Below, one piece after another: positions 36,007 to 44,867 of a stretch of 64,000 nucleotides of DNA; the first letter of the stretch is position 1; each line of letters opens with the position of its first letter. Origin of the DNA: JAHEFU01 sp041395205 (GTDB lineage: Bacteria; 4484-113; JAFGCY01); contig JAWLAZ010000001.1 of the NCBI GenBank assembly GCA_041395205.1, positions 496,001 through 560,000 of the forward strand. The letters are read 5' to 3'. Below the pieces are notes generated by a model. That model was not told the origin of the DNA. It ran no database searches and saw only the letters and a list, made by a program, of their open reading frames with translations. The position numbers and the translations under genes are program-made.

Positions 36007-36009
36007 ATG
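35986..36009 (+). repeat. Left copy of 24-bp direct repeat
   Basis: From GGCCAGATTCC to GGAGGAAATG; encodes GQIPLEEM at the end of the hsdS remnant and holds the GGAGG of the downstream ATPase relic. It matches 37998-38021 at 22 of 24 positions. Confidence 0.85.
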
Positions 36010-37332
36010 AGGGTGAAGCTGAGAAAGATAGATTTAAAAGATTGTCGAGGATTGAACGGCTTGGTGATAGATATTCACGAGAACGTTACTCTGGTAGTTG
36101 GGACCAATGGCATAGGTAAATCTACAATTCTTTACGCCATTGCAAAAGTGCCAGTCAAACAACATTACCTGAATTGACATCAGCAACAGGAATTGCCAGT
36201 TACTTTGTGGATGATGACATCCATAATGACAAGACATCACTCGAAGTAACATTAAAAGCCTAGCAATAGAAGATCATTATTATTATGCAGGGGTTCAAAG
36301 AGTACGTCAATCAGGCAAGAAGCCTGGGATCGCTTTGTCTTGTTTGAGAAATGCTGATGACACAAGTGATAAAGCAACGGTTTTTGCAGAAAAATTGAGA
36401 AACCGAACATTCACTGGAAATCTGGAAGCTGGTGCTCAGGAAACCGTGCTCAACTAAAGAAGTTGCGAGAGTCCTTAAATCCTGCTTTGGCTGTCTATTA
36501 TTCACCGAGTCGTCAATTGCTAGACAACCTGAAGATTTGCCACCAATAGCCATTACTTGATCAGTCTCAGGTATATATTCGTGCTCTTGATGAGAATCAG
36601 ACTCAATTACGAGAGTTCATGCATTGGTTTTGAGTTCAGGAAGGTTGTCTTGATAATGGAACTATTATAGGACACGTGGTTTCATATGCTTTATGCCGTG
36701 CTGTAAGTAGAGAGTTGATCTCGATTTTACAAATTATGAATAAAGATAAGTTCCGTTTGGGGTTTCGTTGTGGATAAAAGAGACAAACCTTCTTTGCATC
36801 AACTTTCGGATGGGGAGCAAGTGGCTATTATTTCGTACCGATTTGAATATCGTGAAGGCAATTGCAAATCCTCAAAGCGATGATCCTATTCAAGAAGGAA
36901 ATGCAGTCGTGCTAATAGACGAGATCGAAATGCACTTGCATCCTGGATGGCAGCGAAGCGTACTGAAGGGCTTCCCAAGATATTTAGAAATTTATTAGTG
37001 CTCGATTTATATCGACACATTCTCCTCAGGTTATTGGAGAAGCGTTTCTATGCGTAAATCTGTTGAAAAGCATGAATCAAATGGGAAAATTATCTGTGAC
37101 GTACCAGTTATGCTTTTGAGCAGATTCTAATTCGATTCTTAGATGTTTTGATGGGTGCGAGTGAAAAGGAGGAGAGGAAGTTGAAATAGAAGTCAATTTA
37201 ATATGCACTTATCTCTATTAAGCAGTTGAAGGATGCAAAATTGAAAGCACACACATTGAATCGAGTATTGGCAACACTGTTGTTGTTCAAAAAATACTTA
37301 CTATAGAGTGGACAGAGAGACTGGGGAAGTGA
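36007..37332 (+). pseudogene. Decayed AAA ATPase (PtuA/Septu-like)
   Basis: About 1.3 kb, multiple frameshifts. The start is ATG 36007 or, more likely from ribosome-site spacing, GTG 36013 (KLRKIDLKDCRGLNGL). Preserved landmarks, in order, are Walker A VVGTNGIGKSTIL (about 36095-36130), LAVYYSPSRQLL, the signature-like QLSDGEQVAI (about 36800), Walker B VVLIDEIEMHLHPGWQRS (about 36907-36960) and FISTHSPQVIGEAF (about 37000). The relic ends TERLGK-stop at 37330-37332. This order and size fit the SMC-like ATPases that pair with HNH nucleases in Septu-type defence. The DNA is AT-rich compared with hsdM and hsdR. Confidence 0.8.
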
Positions 37333-37972
37333 GAGTAATTAGAAAAACTCAAGTCCCACATGTTTAGAAGTGTTCATCAACACACACAACTGGAACGCAA
37401 CCTCATGCAGTCAATGTTACATATGGTGCGTTTCGGGATAAGGTAGAACTTCTCTTATATTCTTTCCTCAGATAATTTGGTCTGTGCGGTTACACTGGCG
37501 CTACTTAGTTCCTTCAAAATGATGAGCAGGGGGAGCAGACGGGCCTTGCTAGGTATGAGAGCCATATTAACATTTAAAGAGTCAGCAATCTGAAAAAGGA
37601 AGAGATTTATTAGAGGGAAGAATATGGTCGAGTGCTTTGCGATGATCTCAACTACTATAATATGATTGCAGCTTTAAAGGTAAATGGATCAGAAAAGGAG
37701 CAATTTGGTGCAAATAGAAAGAAGAGCAAAACACTGCCAATTCTACCGACGCATGAAATATGTGGCGTGAGGTATTCCGTTCCAAGAAATTGATGGATCC
37801 ATCACTGGATTGAGTGTCGATGCAGATACGTATGGATATCCTTAAACTAGATCATCCTACCCTTGATCCAGCTGGAGAAAATCGGCTGTGGAAGCTTGGC
37901 TGGATCCAGAAGTTGTTCAGACAAGAGCTGACTTGGAAGAAGTTGCACAAAGAGTTTATAGAAATTGCATGA
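37329..37972 (+). pseudogene. Decayed HNH-type nuclease (PtuB/TIGR02646-like)
   Basis: About 214 codons if repaired. Start GTG 37329 overlaps the ATPase stop by 4 bp (GTGA). Recognisable stretches are RVIRKTQVPH, FGLCGYTGA (corresponding to the LCaYCe-type Cys motif), DDLNYYNMIAA, KKSKTLPILPTHEIC, and KLDHPTLDPAGENRLWKL before the final stop. They occur in the order of PtuB/TIGR02646 proteins, which carry an HNH nuclease fold. Several frameshifts and stops are present, so no active protein is expected. Confidence 0.7.
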
Positions 37973-37997
37973 GTTGCCTGAGTTTTCCTTTGTAATT

Positions 37998-38021
37998 GGC
38001 CAGATCCCATTGGAGGAAATG
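37998..38021 (+). repeat. Right copy of 24-bp direct repeat, with hsdR ribosome site
   Basis: From GGCCAGATCCC to GGAGGAAATG. It again encodes GQIPLEEM, followed by QNEADLRVEV-stop, which looks like the original hsdS C-terminus overlapping hsdR. The GGAGG at 38012-38016 is placed 9 bp before the hsdR ATG at 38026. Confidence 0.85.
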
Positions 38022-38025
38022 CAGA

Positions 38026-41000
38026 ATGAAGCAGACCTCAGAGTTGAAGTTTGAAGAAGCGATAGAAGCCGTACTGCTGGGGGATGGCTACCTGCAGTTG
38101 CCATCGAAGGAATTTGATTCAGGCCGTGCCATCTTTCCGCGGAGCTGCATTGAGTTCATCAGGGAGACCCAGCCGCAGCAGTACCGGAAGCTCAGTGAGC
38201 TGCATGGCAATGAAACGGACGAGCGCATTCTGGCGAGCCTGTGCAAGTGGATGGATGAGCATGGTTCACTGGCAACGATCAGGCATGGCTTCAAGTGCTA
38301 CGGCAGGACGCTGCGAATTGCCTATTTCCGCCCCGCCCACGGCCTGAATCCGGAGCTGGAAGCCCGTTACCGGGCCAACCGGCTGGGCATCAGCCGGCAG
38401 CTGCACTACAGCGCCAAGAACAGCAAGTCGCTGGACATGCTGATTTCCGTCAACGGGATTCCCGTTGCCAGCCTGGAGCTGAAGAACCCGCTGAGCGGGC
38501 AGAATGTGCTGGATGCGGTGAAGCAGTACCGCACTGACCGCGACCAGTTCGAACCGCTGTTCATCTTCAAGCAGCGCAGCCTCGTGCATTTCGCCGTGGA
38601 CCCGGACGAGGTGCGGATGACAACGCAGCTCAAGGGCACGAGCACGCATTTCCTGCCGTTCAACAGGGGTGACAATGGCGCAGCCGGCAACCCGCCGGAC
38701 CCGCTTGGCCGCAATTACAGGACGGCTTACCTCTGGGAGGAGGTGCTGCAGCGTGACAGCCTGCTGGACCTGCTGGCCCGCTTCCTGCATCTTGAGGTAA
38801 GGGAGAAGATGTCCGAGCAGGGGAAGAAATACAGGAAGGAAACGCTGATCTTCCCGCGCTACCACCAGCTGCAGGCGGTGCGCCAGATAGTGGCAGCGGC
38901 ACAGCAGGAGGGTGTGGGACACAACTACCTCGTTGAACATTCCGCGGGCAGCGGCAAGAGCAACACGATTGCCTGGATCGCGCACCGTCTGTCTTCCCTG
39001 CATGACAGGGCGGATGAGAAGGTGTTTGACAGCGTGGTCGTGATCACGGACAGGGTGGTGCTGGACAGGCAGCTGCAGGACACGATCTACCAGTTCGAGC
39101 ACCGTCAGGGTGTGGTGCAGAAGATTGATGAGAATTCCCGCCAGCTTGCGGAAGCACTGGAATCCGGAGTGCCGATCATCATCACCACGCTGCAGAAATT
39201 CCCCTTCGTGACCCGGCAGCTCGTGAAGCTGGCCGAGGAGCGCGGGGAGCAGGGGAGTTTCCTGCCAACGCGAAAGTATGCGGTGATCGTGGATGAGGCC
39301 CACAGCTCACAGTCCGGAGATACGGCGACGGAGCTCAAGGGCGTGCTGGGCGGAGAGGAGCTGCGCAACAAGGCCCGGGAGCAGGCGGCAGAGGAAGAGG
39401 AAGTCGACGTGGAGAAGCTCTTCCTCTCGATGGCCAAGCGTGGCCGGCAGCCGAACATCAGCTTCCTGGCTTTCACGGCGACGCCGAAGCACAAGACCCT
39501 GGCAATCTTCGGGAGGAATGGCCAGGCTTTTCACCAGTACACCATGCGCCAGGCAATCGAGGAAGGTTTCATCGAGGATGTGCTGCGCAACTACGTGACT
39601 TACAAGACCTACTACAAGCTCGTGAAGAAGGCTGCTGACGACCCGAACGTTGAGCGCAAGAAGGCGCTGCGGGCGCTGGCGCGCTTCATGCGCCTGCATC
39701 CGCACAATATCGGCCAGAAGACGGAAATCATGGTAGAGCATTTCCAGCAGCACACCATCCACAAGATCGGCGGGCATGCCAAGGCGATGGTAGTGACCGG
39801 CTCACGCCTGGAAGCCGTGCGCTACAAGCAGGAATTTGACAGGTACATCTCGGAAAGGAACTACCCGATCAGATGCCTGGTCGCCTTCTCTGGCACGGTT
39901 GAGGATGACAAGCTGCCTGAGAAAACGTATACGGAAGTGGGAATGAACAACGGGATCAAGGAGAAGGAACTCCCTGATACCTTTGCCAGGCCGGAATTCC
40001 GTGTCCTGCTGGTTGCCGAAAAATATCAGACCGGGTTTGATCAGCCGCTGCTGCATACGATGTATGTTGACAAGCGCCTGGCGGGAATCCAGGCGGTGCA
40101 GACGCTGTCCAGACTGAACAGGATCCACCCGCGCAAGAATGATACCTTCGTGCTGGACTTCGTGAACGATCCGGAGGAGATCCAGGAGGCATTCAAGCAG
40201 TACTACGAAGGCGCGGTGATGGGGGAGAATGTCGATCCGGATCTGATGTATTCGGTCAAGTCCGGCCTGGACGCATCCGGCATTTATCTGCAGACAGAAG
40301 TGCTGGAATTCTCCGCTGTGTTCTTTGCTCCGAAGCAGAAGCAGAGTCCGACTGATCACAGGACCATGAATGCCCTGATCGACAAGGCTGTGCAGCGCTT
40401 CGAGGATTTCCAGGATAAGGACGAGGATGAAGCGGAGCTCTGGCGGGGCAATGCGCAGAGTTTCCGCAACCTCTACAGTTTTCTCAGCCAGGTGATTCCC
40501 TATCAGGATACTGAACTTGAAAGACTGTTCACATACCTGAAATTCCTGATGCTCAAGTTGCCAAAGCGCAGGACAGGGCCAGGCTATCAGTTTGATGGAG
40601 ATGTGGACCTTGAGTACTATCGCCTGCAGAAGATCAGCGAAGGCTCTATCTCGCTGAGTGAAGGCACGGCGAAACAGCTGGATGGCCCGCGTGAGGTCGG
40701 CAGTGGTGCCGTGCACGAGGAGCATGTGGAACTGTCAAAACTGATTGACATCATCAACGAGCGATTCGGAGGCGAGCTGACAGAGGCGGATCAGCTGTTC
40801 TTTGATCAGATTGCGGAGGTTGCAGTCAGGAATGACACTCTGCAGAAGGCGGCTCTGGTCAACTCACAGGAGAAGTTCCAGCTGGTGTTCCAGCAGATCC
40901 TTGAGTCGCTGTTCATTGAACGTATGGATGACAATGAGGAGCTGACGCATAACTTCATCAGCAAGCCCGAAATGCAGGAAGTCATCGCCACATGGCTGGG

Positions 41001-41052
41001 ACGCAGGGTCTATGAGAGACTGACCGGTGAAAGCTGGAAAGGCCACCAGTAA
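38026..41052 (+). CDS. hsdR: Type I restriction endonuclease, motor/nuclease subunit
   Basis: 1008 aa. HsdR translocates and cleaves unmodified DNA as part of the HsdR/M/S complex. The N-terminal nuclease domain shows D137 (SLDMLISVNG) and E151-x-K153 (ASLELKNPLSG) of the PD-(D/E)xK fold. The helicase motor has Walker A SAGSGKSN (Lys311), DEAH at 423-426 (VDEAHSSQSG), FTATPK, and later motifs (VAEKYQTGFDQPLL, QTLSRLNR). The reading frame is fully intact, unlike the region before it. ATG 38026 is chosen over the in-frame TTG 37996 because GGAGG is 9 bp upstream. Confidence 0.95.
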   Translation: MKQTSELKFEEAIEAVLLGDGYLQLPSKEFDSGRAIFPRSCIEFIRETQPQQYRKLSELHGNETDERILASLCKWMDEHGSLATIRHGFKCYGRTLRIAYFRPAHGLNPELEARYRANRLGISRQLHYSAKNSKSLDMLISVNGIPVASLELKNPLSGQNVLDAVKQYRTDRDQFEPLFIFKQRSLVHFAVDPDEVRMTTQLKGTSTHFLPFNRGDNGAAGNPPDPLGRNYRTAYLWEEVLQRDSLLDLLARFLHLEVREKMSEQGKKYRKETLIFPRYHQLQAVRQIVAAAQQEGVGHNYLVEHSAGSGKSNTIAWIAHRLSSLHDRADEKVFDSVVVITDRVVLDRQLQDTIYQFEHRQGVVQKIDENSRQLAEALESGVPIIITTLQKFPFVTRQLVKLAEERGEQGSFLPTRKYAVIVDEAHSSQSGDTATELKGVLGGEELRNKAREQAAEEEEVDVEKLFLSMAKRGRQPNISFLAFTATPKHKTLAIFGRNGQAFHQYTMRQAIEEGFIEDVLRNYVTYKTYYKLVKKAADDPNVERKKALRALARFMRLHPHNIGQKTEIMVEHFQQHTIHKIGGHAKAMVVTGSRLEAVRYKQEFDRYISERNYPIRCLVAFSGTVEDDKLPEKTYTEVGMNNGIKEKELPDTFARPEFRVLLVAEKYQTGFDQPLLHTMYVDKRLAGIQAVQTLSRLNRIHPRKNDTFVLDFVNDPEEIQEAFKQYYEGAVMGENVDPDLMYSVKSGLDASGIYLQTEVLEFSAVFFAPKQKQSPTDHRTMNALIDKAVQRFEDFQDKDEDEAELWRGNAQSFRNLYSFLSQVIPYQDTELERLFTYLKFLMLKLPKRRTGPGYQFDGDVDLEYYRLQKISEGSISLSEGTAKQLDGPREVGSGAVHEEHVELSKLIDIINERFGGELTEADQLFFDQIAEVAVRNDTLQKAALVNSQEKFQLVFQQILESLFIERMDDNEELTHNFISKPEMQEVIATWLGRRVYERLTGESWKGHQ

Positions 41053-41393
41053 CCATCCAGCCATCCTTCCCTGTATGTTTCCCGCGGCAGCTCCGGCCTG
41101 CCGCCAGCCACCGCAGATGTATGCGGTGGGTAATGCAGCATTATCGCAGAGGGCGGGGGAGTGCCAAAGGAGTGCCGGGGCAGAGGGCGGGGCAGTGCCG
41201 GGGGAGTGCCGGTGGGGCAGAGGGCTGGGCGGCGGCGCTTGAAATGCAGGGGGCCGGGTGAGGTCCGCCGGAGAGTGGGCCGGGCGGCGCATCTGCGGAC
41301 CCCGGACGGACAGCTCGCCCCCGTGTCCCTGTGCCGGGCCGCTCCCATGCTCCCCCGCTCCCCCGCGCCATTGATCCGCCGCTGCGGGATTAT
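41053..41393. other. Intergenic region after hsdR
   Basis: 341 bp without a supported gene. It contains a perfect 8-bp stem at 41108-41129 (CCACCGCA/TGCGGTGG, loop gatgta) that could mark the 3' end of the hsd transcript, although no T-run follows. A G-rich low-complexity run of GTGCCGGGG / GGCAGAGGGC units lies at about 41155-41230. Opposite-strand frames here are composition artefacts. Confidence 0.5.
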
Positions 41394-42467
41394 TCAGCCA
41401 TCGCCCGGCAGGATCAGCATGAAGCGGCTGCCCTCGCCGGGCCGGCTCTCGAGCTCGATCCTGCCGCCGTGCAGTCTGGCAATCTCCTGCACGAGGGACA
41501 GTCCGAGGCCGGAGCCGCGGTAGTCACCGCGCCGCGCGCTGTCACCCCGGAACAGCCTCTCGAAGATCCGCTCGCGGATCTCCGGCTCGATGCCCATCCC
41601 GTTGTCAGTCACGACCACGGCATGCTCGCTGCCCAGGCTCTCGAGCACCAGGCTCACGCTGCCGCCGTAATGGCTGTACTTGATCGCGTTGTCAAGCAGG
41701 TTGTAGATCGCCGTATGCAGGTCGCGGAAGTCGCCCCGGACCAGGAGCTCGCGCTCGCCGGCAGCGAACCCCAGCTCCATGCCCTGGGATTCCGCGGCAT
41801 GCATCACGGAGCGCAGGGACTCCATGGCGACATGCCGCAGGTCCAGCGGGTCGCGTGGTGCCTGCGGGCGGCGCTCCAGCCGCGAGAGGTGCAGCAGGTT
41901 GCCAACGAGGCTCGTCAGCGCCTGGGCCTGGGCCTGGATCCGGCCGGTGAAATCGCGGCGGGTCTCGCTGTCCAGTTCCTCATCGCGCAGCAGGATCTCG
42001 GTGAAGCCGTAGATCGATGTCAGCGGGGTCTGGAAGCTGTGCACCAGGCCGTCCACCAGTTCCCAGCGGATCTGCTCGAGCTGCCGGCGGCCGCTGACAT
42101 CCTCGAAGATCAGGAGCAGCCCTCCGCTCCAGGGCTGGAGCCGGGTGTCCATGAAGCGGTTGCTGATCGTCGGCGGCAGCTGGCTGGCAACACCGCTCTG
42201 CAGGGCCTCCTGGGCGGCGAGCTGCAGCGATGTGCCCTCCAGGTCCGGCAGCAGCCTCGCCAGCGGCGTTGCGGCCTCCGGCCTGCCGCCGCCTGCCAGC
42301 TGGCGCTGGAAACCGCTGCTGCAGTCGAGGAAGCGCAGCTCCCTGTCGAGGAAGAGCACGGGAGTCTCGAGCTCCTGCAGCAGCAGCTGCAGCGCTGCCT
42401 GGCTGTCCTGCATTTCGCCGGCCGGAGCAGCTCCGCTCCCACCGGCATCCGGCTTGCGTCCCTCCAT
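41394..42467 (-). CDS. Sensor histidine kinase (PAS-HisKA-HATPase)
   Basis: 357 aa, no transmembrane helix, so a cytoplasmic sensor. A PAS-like domain (about 25-125; VLFLDRELRFLDCSSGFQRQL) precedes the dimerisation/phosphoacceptor helix with His143 in LVHSFQTPLTS. The H-box is unusual: SFQ replaces the common ELR. The ATPase domain has the N-box NLLDNAIKYS, G1 DNGMGI and G2 GSGLGLSLVQEI. The organisation is PhoR/ResE-like. GGAGG lies 5 bp upstream of the ATG. The response regulator gene is directly upstream (54 bp), so the two form a two-component pair. The signal sensed is unknown. Confidence 0.9.
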   Translation of the reverse strand: MEGRKPDAGGSGAAPAGEMQDSQAALQLLLQELETPVLFLDRELRFLDCSSGFQRQLAGGGRPEAATPLARLLPDLEGTSLQLAAQEALQSGVASQLPPTISNRFMDTRLQPWSGGLLLIFEDVSGRRQLEQIRWELVDGLVHSFQTPLTSIYGFTEILLRDEELDSETRRDFTGRIQAQAQALTSLVGNLLHLSRLERRPQAPRDPLDLRHVAMESLRSVMHAAESQGMELGFAAGERELLVRGDFRDLHTAIYNLLDNAIKYSHYGGSVSLVLESLGSEHAVVVTDNGMGIEPEIRERIFERLFRGDSARRGDYRGSGLGLSLVQEIARLHGGRIELESRPGEGSRFMLILPGDG

Positions 42468-42521
42468 CTGGTCCTCCCTGGCTGATTCCTGCGGGGGGTG
42501 CAGCCCGCAGCCAGCCTGCCA

Positions 42522-43235
42522 TTATGCCGCAGTGGGGTCCGGGCTGTCCGCGGCGAAGCGGTAGCCGACACCCCATACGGTTTCAATCAGGTCGCGGGCC
42601 TCGCCGAGCTTCCTGCGGATCGCGCCGATGTGCACATCGATGTTGTGATCCATCACGATCACATCCTCCGAGATCGCCATGTCCTTCAGCAGCTCGCGCG
42701 TGAACACCCGGCCGGGGTTGCCAGCCAGGGTGTGCAGCATGCGGAATTCCGTGCGCGTCAGCTGCAGCGGCTCACCGGCGAGGCTGGCCTGGAAGCTGTT
42801 CGGATCAATCAGCAGCTCCCGGAAGCGCACGATGGCGCTCGTGTTGAGCTGGCGGCCGCGGCTGCTGCGCCGGAGCACGGACTTCACGCGGGCCTCGAGC
42901 TCGGCGGCGCTGAAGGGCTTTGTCAGGTAGTCATCCGCGCCGATCCCCAGGCCGAGCACGATGTCGGATTCGCGGTCGCGCACCGAGATGATGATGATCG
43001 GCACATCCACGGTGGCAGGGAGGGCCCTCAGCTGGCGGCAGACCTCCAGGCCGTCCATGCCGGGGAGCATCAGGTCCAGCAGCAGCAGGTCGGGCGGGGC
43101 CTTCTTCACGGCCTCCAGCCCGAGGGCACCATCGCGGTGCTCGCTGAAGACATAGCCGGCGCGCTCGAGATGCACCCTGAGGATCTTCAGGATATCCGGG
43201 TTGTCCTCAATGGCTGTGATGCGGATCATGGACAT
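42522..43235 (-). CDS. OmpR/PhoB-family response regulator
   Basis: 237 aa. The receiver domain has acidic pocket E10/D11, phosphoacceptor Asp54 (LLLLDLMLPGMDG), Ser84 and Lys107 (DDYLTKPF). The C-terminal winged helix (TRTEFRMLHTLAGNPGRVFT, DHNIDVHIGAIRRKLG, IETVWGVGYRF) binds DNA. The partner is the kinase at 41394. The ATG lies two bases after the stop of the protease gene, and no good ribosome site is visible, so translation may be coupled to that AT-rich gene. A second ATG two codons later is possible. Confidence 0.92.
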   Translation of the reverse strand: MSMIRITAIEDNPDILKILRVHLERAGYVFSEHRDGALGLEAVKKAPPDLLLLDLMLPGMDGLEVCRQLRALPATVDVPIIIISVRDRESDIVLGLGIGADDYLTKPFSAAELEARVKSVLRRSSRGRQLNTSAIVRFRELLIDPNSFQASLAGEPLQLTRTEFRMLHTLAGNPGRVFTRELLKDMAISEDVIVMDHNIDVHIGAIRRKLGEARDLIETVWGVGYRFAADSPDPTAA

Positions 43236-43237
43236 GG

Positions 43238-44857
43238 TTAGGTGGAGGGATCATCCTCATCTGTATTGATCCAGGCCCGGATGCCTTGTAGATCGAGACC
43301 CCAGTCGATCTCAGAGAGATCTATCATGCTAGGATGTGTGCGAAAATTGATCAAAGTTCTGTGATTTCCTGATTTCCTAAGAATAGATACTACTTCCTCA
43401 GCTGAAAGTTCAGGCCAGTTTCTCCAGATCAACGCAGCACAAGAACAAAATAGTGGTACTGCAAAACTAACTCCTGTCCGCTTGCCCCAGCTGGCAGTAT
43501 AACTATGTTTGGAGTTATGGAAATTTGCGGCAATGATGTCTTCGGCAGGTAGAACAAAATCCACTGCCTCGGATTCATTTGCAAACCCACATGCAATTCT
43601 TTCTCCGTCTTCATTTAGTGAATAACCTGATACTCCAATGATGTTGTTTTGCGATTCCCACTCCGTACTACTGGGTGATGTGATTGAGCAAATGGAATCC
43701 GTACAACAATCTCCAGCCGATACTGAAACAATGCATCCCAAACTTGAAAGTGACAGAAGCTCATCTGTCAGCAATTCTCGTATAGCGTCATTGTCAGATT
43801 GAGAGAAAGACATGTTGATGATGAAATTGTAACTATCTCCATCACTGTTGCTCTTGATACTCTCAATCTTGCGTTTGATCTTAACAAGGGCATCTCGCAC
43901 ATCATATGTATCGATGCGGTACTCTTCGGTCTGATCGTATTGCCTGACATTCATATCAAGAGCAATCGGGACAATCTGCACAAATGGAGCCATCCCTACC
44001 TTTGAGATTGTGCCATTATTATTCTCTGTCCCGGCAATAACACTGGCAATTGCCGTTCCATGCGTATAATCGCTGATATTGTGTTTGTGTGAGCTTTTTA
44101 CCCCATCATTAATATCTTTGAAAAAACTGTTCTCACTAATCAAGCAACCATCTAAAGACCAATGTGAATCAGGAATTCCACCATCAAGAATAAATACAAC
44201 AATGTGTTCACAATTTGGATTCTTGAAATTTTGGGATCTGGATTGAAAATTCTTTTCAATTGAATTGTAAATATTATCACTGTACCCCAAATCATCAAAT
44301 ACTTCATTCCTAGCCCTGATAGGTTCACCTTCAGAATGGCTGAAGGAAATTGTTGACCGCAATTGCAGATCGATTTTGTTGAAGTTCAGTTGGTCACTGA
44401 GCTCTTTAAGATGCTTCTCCAGCTCAACGTCCATATCACGGCTCAAGGGCGTCAGAACAAGGAAAGTACCATGTTGATCAGAGTATCCAACATCGTCAAG
44501 ACTGGAGTAGCTAAGTAAATCCTTGATATCGATAGACAGCAATTTATCTGTTAATGGTGCCTCATTGGAGTAGTATAAGTCATCATAAGGTAAAGAGATT
44601 CTCTCAGGTTCACCATGTAGCTTGCTATTGAGCGTCAGGAAGGAATCCCGTAAGCGTCTTGTGGGTTTATGAGATTCCAATTCAATTGGATATACGAAGT
44701 AATAAAATCTGTCATCAGATTTGGATTTTGCCCTCGCTGAACATTCCTTGCAAATCTCTATTGTGGATTCGGAGCAGGGAGTTGCGTCTATCTTAGAACT
44801 ATTGGAAACAAGAATCAGAATCGCGATGAGGGCGCAATAGGTGGTATTGTTGAACAT
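43238..44857 (-). CDS. Secreted subtilisin-like serine protease (S8)
   Basis: 539 aa from ATG 44857, which begins a signal peptide (MFNNTTYCALIAILILVSNS); a longer frame to 44917 would overlap the upstream gene. The catalytic triad is in order: Asp225 (VFILDGG), His266 (DYTHGTAIASVIAG) and Ser464 (TGVSFAVP, where subtilases usually have GTSMAAP). An N-terminal region of about 190 aa before the Asp may be a pro-domain or a separate sensor region. There are several Cys (for example DCCTDSIC), which fits export. The gene is much more AT-rich than its neighbours, as is the unknown gene upstream, indicating a foreign origin. Substrate unknown. Confidence 0.85.
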   Translation of the reverse strand: MFNNTTYCALIAILILVSNSSKIDATPCSESTIEICKECSARAKSKSDDRFYYFVYPIELESHKPTRRLRDSFLTLNSKLHGEPERISLPYDDLYYSNEAPLTDKLLSIDIKDLLSYSSLDDVGYSDQHGTFLVLTPLSRDMDVELEKHLKELSDQLNFNKIDLQLRSTISFSHSEGEPIRARNEVFDDLGYSDNIYNSIEKNFQSRSQNFKNPNCEHIVVFILDGGIPDSHWSLDGCLISENSFFKDINDGVKSSHKHNISDYTHGTAIASVIAGTENNNGTISKVGMAPFVQIVPIALDMNVRQYDQTEEYRIDTYDVRDALVKIKRKIESIKSNSDGDSYNFIINMSFSQSDNDAIRELLTDELLSLSSLGCIVSVSAGDCCTDSICSITSPSSTEWESQNNIIGVSGYSLNEDGERIACGFANESEAVDFVLPAEDIIAANFHNSKHSYTASWGKRTGVSFAVPLFCSCAALIWRNWPELSAEEVVSILRKSGNHRTLINFRTHPSMIDLSEIDWGLDLQGIRAWINTDEDDPST

Positions 44858-44867
44858 GGAAGTCACT

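Noticed and set aside
41161..41523. Frames in the spacer after hsdR
   Set aside because: They depend on G-rich low-complexity DNA and overlap the kinase gene; no start signal supports them.
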